Shown piece after piece: positions 34,210 through 42,956 of a stretch of DNA of 43,521 bases (position 1 is its first letter; each line of letters opens with the position of its first letter). The stretch is from Spirochaetales bacterium (GTDB lineage Bacteria > Spirochaetota > Spirochaetia > SZUA-6 > DRHE01), in NCBI GenBank assembly GCA_030604195.1, contig JAUVWI010000024.1, positions 1 through 43,521 of the forward strand, read 5' to 3'. The notes beneath the pieces were generated by a model. That model was not told the DNA's origin, did no database searches, and worked only from the letters and a program-made list of their open reading frames with translations. The translations under genes were made by a program, and so were the position numbers.

Positions 34210-37200
34210 ATGATAGATTTTCATTATAAAGCTCCCGCTTTGAAGAGGATCCTCCACAGAAACAGGTTTGATGATTTATTTGAAAATAAAAAAGGATGCA
34301 AAATAATATCGATCTGTGGCCGGTCCGGTCAGGGAAAATCCTACACTGCCGCCGATTTCTTAAAGAGCAATAATCTTGATTATAAGTGGTATAATCTCAC
34401 CAAAGAAGATAATAATCTTGAGTACCTGATAGATCATCTATTAAGCCCTTTCAATCTATCCCAGGGTAATATATCGGATCGAGATGTTATAAGTATATTT
34501 TCCCGTGAAGTAATTAAAGAATTTGAAGACGATTTTTATATTGTGCTTGATGATTTTCAGTTAATTGATCCCAATTCCAGGTCAAAAGAGCTGATTGAAA
34601 ACTTAATCACTACCCCACTTGAAAAAATACATTTCATTATTCTTTCAAGGTTATATCCGCAATTGTCTCTTTCAAAAATGCGTTCTAAAAAGGAGCTTGT
34701 AGAGATTAAAGACAGGGATCTCTTATTTACTGAGGGTGAAATAAGAGATTTTTTTCATGATATATACGGTATCAATATTGAATCCGGTTATCTGTTAAAA
34801 ATACTGGAAGCCAGCGATGGCTGGATAACAGCTTTAGTGCACATTGCAGAAAATATTGAATCAAAATCCGGAACTGAGCAGGATGAATTCCTGAATTATT
34901 TTATAACAGAAAAAAGGCTTATAACCCTGGACGAGTTCTTTGTTCAGGAGGTATTACAGGATCTTGATGATCAAGAAAAACTGCTTTTAATAAAACTATC
35001 TATTTTTAATTCAATTCCGGAAGGTTTAGTAATCAAGCTAACAGGTAAAAATGGCATCAATATTATAAAAAACCTGATCAGCAGAAGGTTATTTGTAAAA
35101 TGGCTTGACGAATCTCTGCGAATTGTCTCTATTCACCCTGTTTTTTCAGCATATTTACGAAACCTCTTTGACAACCTTGCAGAAGCAGAGAGGGAGAAGG
35201 TATACCATCAGGCGGCAGATTTTTACTATGAAAATGCCAACCAGAATGACGCAATTCAATATTACATTATGAGCTCTGATGTGGAGAGCGCTGAAAAGAT
35301 ATTCCTCAGTAAAGCTGATGATCTTACCGAGCATCATCAATACAAAGAATTGTATAATCTTATTCTTCTGTTTCCTGAAAATATAAGGAATAAGAATCCG
35401 CTATTGCTTTATTATTATGCAATAACAACCAACCTTGTACATCCCCTGGTGAGCAGGAAAACCCTCCTTGAACTTCTTGATTTCTTCAGAAAAAGTGAAG
35501 ATATAAACCGGGAAGCAAAGATCTACTCTGTATTACTTGCCAACTATATTTTCTATCAAGGCAACCAGGAGGCAGTTCAGGAACTGGTAGCAGTCGCTGA
35601 ATCCTTTCTTAAGCAATTCGGTGACTCTTTGATTGTTGACCGGAAGGAAATATTATCATCCCTTGTAGCTCTCGGTCGATGGTGGACAATGCCGGAACTT
35701 GACGAGGCATATACAATTGCTCTAAGGGCTGAGGAAACTTCTATCAAGATCCGGAATGAGGAGATTCTAATTTTTTCACATTTCGTCTTAGCCAAAATAT
35801 ACCTGGACAGGGGGGAATTCAACGAAGCCGAAAATATTCTTAAGAAAACCGAATTAACTCTGAAAAAGCACCCCTCCTATGCCCAGTATGAAGCTCTTTT
35901 GCGCTTCTATCTTGGCGATACCTACTTTTATCTTGGTGATATTTCTAAAGGGCTTATAGAAGTTGAAGATGGCATGAAAAAAACCTATAAAGGATTCAGC
36001 TTTTATAAATATTTAAAACTTAACCAGGTTCTCTATCTACTCTATCTACCGGATATCGGAGAAGCAGAGACTATCCTGGATATAATCCGTGAAGAGGAGA
36101 TCGGTGAAAATTTATATCTAAAATATTTTTCCATCTACCTTCTGCAAATGCTCCTGGCATATAGACAATCAAATAAGCAAAGAACTGATTATTACTGCAG
36201 CCGTCTTATGGATACGGATAACAAGAAACTTCTGCACTCCGATTTTCCATTCAGCTACCTTGCCCTTGCCGAGGTCTTAATGTATCTGGGACAGTACAAG
36301 AGGGCGCTTGAAATGCTGGGGAATCTGCTCAGAGAGGCGCCGATAGAAAAATATCCTTACCCTAATGCCACAGCCTTTGCCCTGATGGGTGTTATATATT
36401 TTCAACAGAATGACGGCAAAGAGAGTCAAAGATGTTTTGAGCTTATGGGAAAGATCTTGAAAGATAAAGATTATAAGAATCTCGATATTTGCAATCCTAA
36501 TTTGCTCTATAAAACAGCAAAGATCTCAAGGCAGTCAATTTTTGATAATTTCCTGAGATTGAAGAAACTGGGTACTCTTCCTGTTTCCAAAGAATCGGAA
36601 ATTAAACTCCGCATCTATACTTTAGGGGATTTTAAATTAGATCTAAATGGTAGAATATTATCTCCGGCTACTGTTTCGCGGCAGAAGAAGGTTATGGATC
36701 TACTTAAACTCCTTATTGTTCATAGAAAGACCGGTATGGTTAAGGAAGTACTCTATGAGTTATTCTGGCCGGGATACATGCAAAAGAGTTCCAGAGATAA
36801 CCTTAATACAATTATTTATCGGCTTAGAAGGCTGTTTGGCGAGAAAGATAACTATATCATCACTGATTCAAATATGATCCGTCTAAATACAGAGATATGT
36901 TCCATTGATGTTGATATGTTCTGGTGTTATTCTGAGGAGGGAATAAAAGCCCGAAAACAGAATGATGTTGATTCAGCTTTAGATTATCTCTTTAGAGCAA
37001 AGGAGCTTTATCGAGGAGATTTCCTGGAAAAGGATCTCTATTATGATGATATCAGGGATGCCCGGGAAATTATTTTTAACAGATACCTGCACCTTCTATT
37101 CGAATTAGGCAAGCTGAATCTATCCTCGGGAAAAGCATCAGAAGCTCTCGAGTTAAGCGAAGAGCTGATCAATAGAGATACTCTCTGTGAGCCGGCTTAT

Positions 37201-37419
37201 AGAATGTTGATGATTTCCAGCGCCCTTTTGGGAAATATAAGCCAGATACCAAGAATTTATGACAGGCTAAAACAGAAGCTTCAGAGATATTACAACATCA
37301 TGCCGGACCCGAAAACTTCTGATTTAAGAGACATGCTGTTAAAAGGGATTATGCCGGAGAATTCAATGTGGGAAGCTGAATTGCTGGGTGTTTCAATGGG
37401 TTTTTCAAGCAGCGGTTGA
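34210..37419 (+). CDS. Large MalT/SARP-type ATPase transcriptional regulator
   Basis: This 1069-residue protein begins with a STAND-type ATPase like MalT: Walker A GRSGQGKSYT near 37-46 and a probable Walker B (FYIVLDDFQL) near 110. A long helical middle (about 330-780) looks like TPR repeats. The C-terminal end (about 797-1050) has an OmpR-like winged helix (IYTLGDFKLDLNG, LLKLLIVHRKTGMVKEVLYELFWP, LNTIIYRLRRLFG) and a BTAD-type helical domain, the SARP arrangement. SARP regulators are best known from actinomycetes but also occur in other phyla. The gene is clearly AT-rich against its neighbours, suggesting transfer. ATG at 34210 is chosen over TTG at 34204; there is no Shine-Dalgarno. It is divergent from the AspT-like operon and overlaps the convergent yidC by 15 nt. 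It probably controls the surrounding AOR block. Confidence 0.85.
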   Translation: MIDFHYKAPALKRILHRNRFDDLFENKKGCKIISICGRSGQGKSYTAADFLKSNNLDYKWYNLTKEDNNLEYLIDHLLSPFNLSQGNISDRDVISIFSREVIKEFEDDFYIVLDDFQLIDPNSRSKELIENLITTPLEKIHFIILSRLYPQLSLSKMRSKKELVEIKDRDLLFTEGEIRDFFHDIYGINIESGYLLKILEASDGWITALVHIAENIESKSGTEQDEFLNYFITEKRLITLDEFFVQEVLQDLDDQEKLLLIKLSIFNSIPEGLVIKLTGKNGINIIKNLISRRLFVKWLDESLRIVSIHPVFSAYLRNLFDNLAEAEREKVYHQAADFYYENANQNDAIQYYIMSSDVESAEKIFLSKADDLTEHHQYKELYNLILLFPENIRNKNPLLLYYYAITTNLVHPLVSRKTLLELLDFFRKSEDINREAKIYSVLLANYIFYQGNQEAVQELVAVAESFLKQFGDSLIVDRKEILSSLVALGRWWTMPELDEAYTIALRAEETSIKIRNEEILIFSHFVLAKIYLDRGEFNEAENILKKTELTLKKHPSYAQYEALLRFYLGDTYFYLGDISKGLIEVEDGMKKTYKGFSFYKYLKLNQVLYLLYLPDIGEAETILDIIREEEIGENLYLKYFSIYLLQMLLAYRQSNKQRTDYYCSRLMDTDNKKLLHSDFPFSYLALAEVLMYLGQYKRALEMLGNLLREAPIEKYPYPNATAFALMGVIYFQQNDGKESQRCFELMGKILKDKDYKNLDICNPNLLYKTAKISRQSIFDNFLRLKKLGTLPVSKESEIKLRIYTLGDFKLDLNGRILSPATVSRQKKVMDLLKLLIVHRKTGMVKEVLYELFWPGYMQKSSRDNLNTIIYRLRRLFGEKDNYIITDSNMIRLNTEICSIDVDMFWCYSEEGIKARKQNDVDSALDYLFRAKELYRGDFLEKDLYYDDIRDAREIIFNRYLHLLFELGKLNLSSGKASEALELSEELINRDTLCEPAYRMLMISSALLGNISQIPRIYDRLKQKLQRYYNIMPDPKTSDLRDMLLKGIMPENSMWEAELLGVSMGFSSSG

Positions 37420-39096
37420 AGCCTGATATCTGCGGACATGGATAAAGTGCTCACCAATAGAAAAAACCGTCTGGGCAATCCAGTATAGCACAACTCCCGA
37501 CGGCATCTGGTATAACACCAAAAACAGGAGAACCGGTACCAGGTAGGATGCAATGTTCATCTGCCGGAAAGAGGCATTTGGCGGCTGGGTAATCCGGGTC
37601 TGCACCAGGGTCACAGCCAGCATTAGCAAAGGGAGAAGCCTCAGAGCCTGCCACCCTAAAACAGGAATTCTGAAATCCCCAAAACCGATTAGAGAATCCG
37701 GCAGAGAAAGGTCAGTGAGTATGCCGGGAATGAAAACCGTACCCCGTAGGTCGAATGTAGTTCCAAGCAAACGGTACAGAGCAATAAACACCGGCAACTG
37801 AATCAGGAGCGGCAGGAGACTCATCATGGGAGTTATCCCCTCTTTCTGATAAAGTTCCGAGAGCTTCTGCTTGAACAATCCCCTGTCTGCGGAATACCGT
37901 TCTTTTAATCCCCACACCTCCGGCTGGAGCTTCCTTATTTTTAGATTCATCTCGGTGCTTTTCCGGGATAAGGGAAAGATGAGGAGCTTAATAAGAAGGG
38001 CAAGAAAAATAATGTTAATGCCATAATTTGGAATGAGTCTGAAATAAAACTGTCGCAGGAGAGCATCGAAAAGATTAACCAGGGGCTTTAAAAGCTTTCC
38101 CGGCTCTATGAGGGACTCAAACCGCTGTCCCGAAAGAGCGAAAGAATTCCCGCCTTCACTGTTATAAGCTGTTAGAACAGATTTCTGTTTTGGTCCTGCG
38201 AAAATATAATAGGTGTCGGAGATTTCTCCGGGTTCCGGAAGCGGGCGGGAAAACATCAACTCATGGTGATCAACCAGACCAGGGATCGGCCGTTTATCGT
38301 AGGTAACGCTTAAAACCGAGGGGGATGGGATGCCGATGACGGCAAAGTACCTGCTCTCTACCGCAACCCAGCAGACATTTTCGTCACTGGTCAGTACCCG
38401 GATGGCAGGCAACCCGGGATACCTCTTCCCCTGTTTCGTAAAACTCGTGAACCTCCGGTATTCGTACTGGCTGTCCTGCTCACTTAAAGGGGGACCAATT
38501 TCAGGACCGAGGGTAAGGGTGTAGAAAGGTCCCTCTTCAGAAAAATCGGCAAAGCCATTTGCCTCAGGAAGAATATTGATTTGTAATGAGAACAGATACT
38601 CCCCCGGAACAAAGCGCCAGCTTTTTTCAACCTGAAAGCGGCTGCCCTCCGTCGTCTGGTAACTGCAGGTAAAGACATGGGTATTCTCATCCACCTGCCG
38701 GTAGCGGTAGATACCCTGCTCCAATGGTGCATCCGGAGAACCGAAAGAGAGCATGCCGGCAAATTTTCCACTCGTTCCGATAAGAAGCATTTCAACCGGC
38801 TGCCCATTGGAATCCTTATGCTCAAGTAAATGCAGAGATGAAAGAGCGCCGCCCACAGGTGAGAAGCGAGCGGCAAATAGGCTGGTATGGAGGGTTATGG
38901 TTTTCTGCAGGGGCACAGCACCCGATGAATAATCATACACCGGCTTTACAATGAGATGTTGGGCCTGTGAAAAGGTTACCCCGGTTACCTCAGTCTGTTC
39001 CCCGGGAGCAAAAATATTTGTCCGGAAATATATGGCGCCTACAAAGACAATGGCCGAAAGCGTCGCTGCTATTACTATGTTTTTCTTGAACCTCAT
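37405..39096 (-). CDS. yidC: YidC/Oxa1 family membrane protein insertase, orphan copy
   Basis: This 563-residue protein has the Gram-negative YidC form: an N-terminal membrane anchor (about 8-25), a large periplasmic P1 domain (about 30-330) of beta-sandwich type (GQPVEMLLIG, GEYLFSLQINILPEANG), and a C-terminal five-span insertase core starting near 350 with NYGINIIFLALLIKLLIFPL and ending near GVVLYWIAQTVFSIGEHF. YidC inserts proteins into the inner membrane, alone or with Sec. It is not in the usual rpmH-rnpA-yidC-jag setting, and may be a second copy. Its stop overlaps the SARP gene by 15 nt. A sulfur-carrier gene precedes it on the same strand with a 19-nt gap, so they are likely co-transcribed. 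Confidence 0.93.
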   Translation of the reverse strand: MRFKKNIVIAATLSAIVFVGAIYFRTNIFAPGEQTEVTGVTFSQAQHLIVKPVYDYSSGAVPLQKTITLHTSLFAARFSPVGGALSSLHLLEHKDSNGQPVEMLLIGTSGKFAGMLSFGSPDAPLEQGIYRYRQVDENTHVFTCSYQTTEGSRFQVEKSWRFVPGEYLFSLQINILPEANGFADFSEEGPFYTLTLGPEIGPPLSEQDSQYEYRRFTSFTKQGKRYPGLPAIRVLTSDENVCWVAVESRYFAVIGIPSPSVLSVTYDKRPIPGLVDHHELMFSRPLPEPGEISDTYYIFAGPKQKSVLTAYNSEGGNSFALSGQRFESLIEPGKLLKPLVNLFDALLRQFYFRLIPNYGINIIFLALLIKLLIFPLSRKSTEMNLKIRKLQPEVWGLKERYSADRGLFKQKLSELYQKEGITPMMSLLPLLIQLPVFIALYRLLGTTFDLRGTVFIPGILTDLSLPDSLIGFGDFRIPVLGWQALRLLPLLMLAVTLVQTRITQPPNASFRQMNIASYLVPVLLFLVLYQMPSGVVLYWIAQTVFSIGEHFIHVRRYQASTAA

Positions 39097-39115
39097 GACA
39101 GTTTTTTTACCACTG

Positions 39116-39319
39116 TCAACCGCCGCAAACCATGTTATAAATCTTTATTACAGCACCCTCAGGGACATGGTATTCCTCCCACCGGCTTTTTTTCACCACC
39201 TGCCCATTCACCTGAACGAGTACCACCGGGACTTTTATTTTATATCCCAAAAACCGGAAAACCTCAAAGAGACTTAAGTCATCATGCCAGTTCATTTCTT
39301 TGTCATTAACCCTGATCAT
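39116..39319 (-). CDS. MoaD/ThiS-like sulfur carrier
   Basis: This 67-residue beta-grasp protein ends in the diagnostic Gly-Gly (MVCGG), which is activated as a thiocarboxylate to give sulfur in molybdopterin or tungstopterin and thiamin synthesis. The core has the order IRVNDKEM, LSLFEVFRFLG, VVLVQVNGQVV, GAVIKIYNMV. Such proteins are commonly encoded beside AOR genes, where pterin demand is high. The Cys just before Gly-Gly is unusual. ATG at 39319 is preferred over TTG at 39325, with GGGGA upstream. It precedes yidC on the same strand and is divergent from the ferredoxin-AOR operon. Confidence 0.85.
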   Translation of the reverse strand: MIRVNDKEMNWHDDLSLFEVFRFLGYKIKVPVVLVQVNGQVVKKSRWEEYHVPEGAVIKIYNMVCGG

Positions 39320-39475
39320 TCTCAATCCCCATTCCCATTATACAACTGAACTTCGGAAAGACTATATTGTACATCTGATATTCCTCTGTTATTTCCTCAT
39401 ATGACAGGGAAAAACATTGCGGCTGACAATATCAGCTTTTATACTATCAGAAACATGAAGATAAAAGGAGGTGTC

Positions 39476-39895
39476 ATGCCCCTAAATTTCAATTACGCTC
39501 AATGCACCGGATGCCAGCTCTGCCAGCTTGCCTGCACGGCAGTGCATGAAGGGCTCTTTAACCCGGAGAAAGCGCGGCTGCAAATTACTCACGAATATAA
39601 TGAAAAGGGAATCAGGATTACATCCAAACACTGCACCCTCTGCGGCAAGTGCGAAGAGGTTTGCCCCGAGGGCGCTATTACCAATAACGGCAGGTGGATG
39701 TCCGTAGACCGGGATAGCTGCACCGGTTGCGCTCTCTGTGTAGATATCTGTCCGACCGGAGTCATCTATCTGGATAAGGATGATAAATCGATCATCTGCG
39801 ACCTTTGCGGCGGGGAACCTAAATGCATCGAGTGGTGCCCTAAGGATGCAATTTCATTATGCAATACCACGGGGGAAAAAGGGGGAAATAAATGA
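39476..39895 (+). CDS. Polyferredoxin with four Cys clusters, electron partner of AOR
   Basis: This 139-residue protein has repeated ferredoxin motifs: CTGCQLCQLAC near 10-20, CTLCGKCEEVCP near 52-63, CTGCALCVDICP near 81-92, and CDLCGGEPKCIEWCP near 108-122. Together these can hold up to four [4Fe-4S] clusters, as in HycB/AOR-type electron-transfer subunits. The preferred ATG at 39476 has AAGGAGG 5 nt upstream; an earlier in-frame ATG at 39401 lacks a ribosome-binding site. The stop overlaps the AOR start (ATGA), so the two proteins are made together and probably form a complex or an electron relay. Confidence 0.93.
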   Translation: MPLNFNYAQCTGCQLCQLACTAVHEGLFNPEKARLQITHEYNEKGIRITSKHCTLCGKCEEVCPEGAITNNGRWMSVDRDSCTGCALCVDICPTGVIYLDKDDKSIICDLCGGEPKCIEWCPKDAISLCNTTGEKGGNK

Positions 39896-41697
39896 GCAGT
39901 TTCTTTGGTAAATTGTTATACGTAGACCTTTCCGCCGGCACCTTCGAGAATCGGGAATTGCCCGGACAATGGGCGGAACTCTATATGGGGCAGAAGGGCC
40001 TGGGAACAAGAATCCTTATGGAGAATTTTAATATCGACACTGAGCCTTTCTCCCCTGAGAACAGAATTGTGCTTACCGCAGGAATCATGGCCGGGACAAT
40101 TATCTCCTGTTCCGCGAAACTGGCCATGACAACTAAATCCCCTCTAACCGGCACCATATCCGATGGATCCGTCGGGGGCCACATTGGGGCTGAGTTGAAG
40201 TATGCCGGCTACGATGCCGTACTCATTACCGGCAAAGCGCCGGAGCTTAGCTACCTGTACATTGATCCGGAGAAACAGGAAATAAGGGGAATCCCCGGGT
40301 TCAAGGGTTTGGGGAGCTTTGCCACCGAAGAGAGGCTCAAGAAAATTACCCAGGATGAAAAGCTCAAGGTTCTTGCCATCGGCCCCGCCGGTGAAAACCT
40401 GGTGCCCTATTCCTGTGTCTCTTCAGAACGATACCGTCAACTGGGCCGCGGCGGCATGGGAGCGGTTATGGGAAGCAAGAACCTTAAAGCCATCGGCATC
40501 CGGGGCTGGCTGGATGTAACCGTAGCCGATATTGATAAGTGTTTGGAAATCGCCGCTGCCGCTCATAAAAAGGATGGGGTAATCGATCCTGAATATGAGA
40601 TCTATGAGTACGGAACCAGCTGCCTTGTCGATTATTCCCAGGAATCAGGGCTCCTGCCTACGAGGAACTTCTCTGAGGGAACCTTCCGGGATTACAAGAA
40701 TATCAACGCCCGGGCCTTCAAAGAGATCAGGCTGAATAAGAAGGCCTGTTTTTCCTGCGGTATTGCCTGCGGGAATTATGTCAAAGATGGGGAGGCGGTT
40801 GTCGAAGGGCCTGAATACGAGACAATCGCCATCTGCGGCTCTTCCATGGGGATTGGCAAAAGGATGGATATAATTAAGCTCAACGCCATCTGCGATGATC
40901 TCGGTCTTGACACCATCTCCACCGGCGGCACCATTGCCTACATGATGGAGATGACCGAAAAGGGACTCCATAATTTCGGCATCCGCTTTGGCGAGGCTGA
41001 TAAGGCCTTTCAGATGGTCGAGGACATTGCCCATCTCCGGGGTGTGGGCGCCGAAGCCGCCAGGGGCAGCAGAGAATTAGCCGAGGCTTACGGCGGAAAA
41101 GAGTTTGCCATCCAGGTAAAGGGCATGGAACTTCCGGGCTACGACCCGCGGGGATCCTGGGGAATGGGAATTGCCTATGTCAGCGCGCCTCGGGGGGGAT
41201 GCCACATGAGCGCCTACCCCATTGCAGAAGAAGCCTGGGGAGAACTGGATCCCTTTACCTTCGAGGGGAAGGGAAAGCTGGTTGCAGATATGCAGAACAG
41301 CCAGTTTGCCAAGTTCTCTATGGGAATATGTGATTTCTGGCCCATTAGTGACCAGACCCTGGGCACACTCTATGAGGTTACCTTCGGCGGCCGATGGCCT
41401 GCTCAAAAGGTTTACAAAACAGGGGAACGGATTTTCAACCTCCAGCGTATGTTCAACGTTATGGTCGGTTTCAACCGCCGGGAAGACACCCTTCCCCAAA
41501 GATTTTTTAAAGAGGTTCTCAAAGCGGGTCCGCCAAAGGACAAACCAATGACAAAGCAAGACTTTGACTCAGCCATGGATAGTTACTATGCTTACCGCGG
41601 CTGGGATAAAGAGGGCCGCCCCTCCATAGCCAAACTCAAAGAACTGGGAATCGAAGATGACCTGATTAAAGCTTATCAGGAGCGTACCGGGCTCTGA
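39892..41697 (+). CDS. Aldehyde:ferredoxin oxidoreductase family protein, second copy
   Basis: This 601-residue tungsten/molybdenum-pterin enzyme has the same layout as the first copy but is clearly different in sequence. It starts SSFFGKLLYVDLS, then TTKSPLTGTISDGSVGG near 80, GPAGENLVPYSCV near 164, the cluster CFSCGIAC near 285-292 with the fourth Cys in MGICDFW near 479, and VEGPEYETIAICG near 305. The start overlaps the stop of the ferredoxin gene. Compared with the first copy, this one has a dedicated electron partner. It ends 3 nt before the convergent saccharopine-dehydrogenase-like gene. Aldehyde specificity unknown. Confidence 0.93.
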   Translation: MSSFFGKLLYVDLSAGTFENRELPGQWAELYMGQKGLGTRILMENFNIDTEPFSPENRIVLTAGIMAGTIISCSAKLAMTTKSPLTGTISDGSVGGHIGAELKYAGYDAVLITGKAPELSYLYIDPEKQEIRGIPGFKGLGSFATEERLKKITQDEKLKVLAIGPAGENLVPYSCVSSERYRQLGRGGMGAVMGSKNLKAIGIRGWLDVTVADIDKCLEIAAAAHKKDGVIDPEYEIYEYGTSCLVDYSQESGLLPTRNFSEGTFRDYKNINARAFKEIRLNKKACFSCGIACGNYVKDGEAVVEGPEYETIAICGSSMGIGKRMDIIKLNAICDDLGLDTISTGGTIAYMMEMTEKGLHNFGIRFGEADKAFQMVEDIAHLRGVGAEAARGSRELAEAYGGKEFAIQVKGMELPGYDPRGSWGMGIAYVSAPRGGCHMSAYPIAEEAWGELDPFTFEGKGKLVADMQNSQFAKFSMGICDFWPISDQTLGTLYEVTFGGRWPAQKVYKTGERIFNLQRMFNVMVGFNRREDTLPQRFFKEVLKAGPPKDKPMTKQDFDSAMDSYYAYRGWDKEGRPSIAKLKELGIEDDLIKAYQERTGL

Positions 41698-41700
41698 CAA

Positions 41701-42927
41701 CTACTCTGCGTGCAACCGGGTGTGTATGTACTGATCGATTGTTATATCAAGTTTTGCAGCTTCCTTAAAGTAGTATTCCCGCTCATCAGCAGCCAATACT
41801 TCCGGAGGGAAAACACCCCTGGTGGTGATTTTTCCATTTACCAACATCCTGGTGAATAGAAAGGCTGCCTGACCGGTAAGGTAGGATTCGTGGGTAATCC
41901 CGGCTTTCTTGAAGGCTTCGGTAAGGCCGGGGGCGTTCACATAACTGTCAATCCTGGTTTTCCTGTCATCCTTTACTCCCTCAACCCGGATTAGGAATGC
42001 TCCTTCTTCGCTGTACATCCCTTCATCAAGAACAGCCTGGATTTCATCGGGATATTTGGGTGCAGGAGGGGTGAGTTTGGAAATAATATCCATGGGTACG
42101 ATCTTAATTCCCCCTACATCGATTTCCTCATCCGAAAGAAGACCCATCTTGTAAAAGTATTCCGCAATATCCAGGCCGGGACCGCCGTAGCGGAAATTCA
42201 CATATTTTACCCCTTTCAGCACCTTCTCTGAGAGAAGACCCATGGTTACCGGTTCCTCATGTTCGTGGTCCACCATGCGCCGTTTGCCCAGACCGAGGAA
42301 ATCCTCATCCCTGGAATCGTGAAATGGGGAATAGCGCTTGAACTCACCATGGTCATAAATAATCGGCCGTGCCGCCATGTCTCCGAACGCGGTTTCCGGG
42401 GACCACCAGAAAGGGATAAATTTCTTCGACCAGATCCCATCATAAACGAAGATCTCGATGCTATCGCAGGAATCAAGCTGATCAACCGATTGCCGGGCAA
42501 TCACGTTTGCCAGCCCCGGCGCGGATCCGGTATTGATAAGAGCGGTAATTCCCTGCTTCCTGAACCTTTCATCATATCCGAAAACCCGTTTAACCGCTTC
42601 CACAAACCCCATATCACTGACCGGTCCGGAAGCCATATCCTGGTAGTCGGCTCCCACCTTGAGAGCCGCCTCCATAACATTCACATTGAAATCGGGGACC
42701 AGGCCATTGACTATTAATTCGACCCCCTGGGCTGCCTTGATAATCTCATTGAGGTTACGGGCATTTACCTTCACTCCCCTGGCCTTTGACAGGGTCTTCT
42801 CCATTTCCTGAACCGCCTTCAGGTCATAGTCGGCGCAGATAATTTCTTCAATCCCGGGTTCTTCATTCAACCTTTTGGCAATTGTGCTGCCCTGGGCGCC
42901 GACCCCCATTACCATAACCTTCCTCAT
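41701..42927 (-). CDS. Saccharopine dehydrogenase-like NAD(P)-dependent oxidoreductase, first paralogue
   Basis: This 408-residue protein has an N-terminal Rossmann fold with GVGAQGSTIA at about 8-17, ADYD near 32 (acidic end of strand 2, suggesting NAD preference), NTGSAPGLANVIA near 137, and a long C-terminal catalytic domain with RGVFPPEVL near 380. The family includes saccharopine dehydrogenase, lysine 6-dehydrogenase and carboxynorspermidine synthase, all acting on C-N bonds of amino acids. Lying beside an AOR, a lysine- or other amino-acid-dehydrogenase role is attractive but unproven. AGGAGG precedes the ATG. A related gene lies 29 nt upstream on the same strand. Confidence 0.88.
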   Translation of the reverse strand: MRKVMVMGVGAQGSTIAKRLNEEPGIEEIICADYDLKAVQEMEKTLSKARGVKVNARNLNEIIKAAQGVELIVNGLVPDFNVNVMEAALKVGADYQDMASGPVSDMGFVEAVKRVFGYDERFRKQGITALINTGSAPGLANVIARQSVDQLDSCDSIEIFVYDGIWSKKFIPFWWSPETAFGDMAARPIIYDHGEFKRYSPFHDSRDEDFLGLGKRRMVDHEHEEPVTMGLLSEKVLKGVKYVNFRYGGPGLDIAEYFYKMGLLSDEEIDVGGIKIVPMDIISKLTPPAPKYPDEIQAVLDEGMYSEEGAFLIRVEGVKDDRKTRIDSYVNAPGLTEAFKKAGITHESYLTGQAAFLFTRMLVNGKITTRGVFPPEVLAADEREYYFKEAAKLDITIDQYIHTRLHAE

Positions 42928-42956
42928 ATTGCTTCCACCTCCTTGCTTCTTTTACC

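Noticed and set aside
39401-39475. 25-codon N-terminal extension of the ferredoxin
   Set aside because: The ATG at 39476 has an excellent AAGGAGG and the extension has no ferredoxin-like sequence; the ATG at 39401 lacks a ribosome-binding site.
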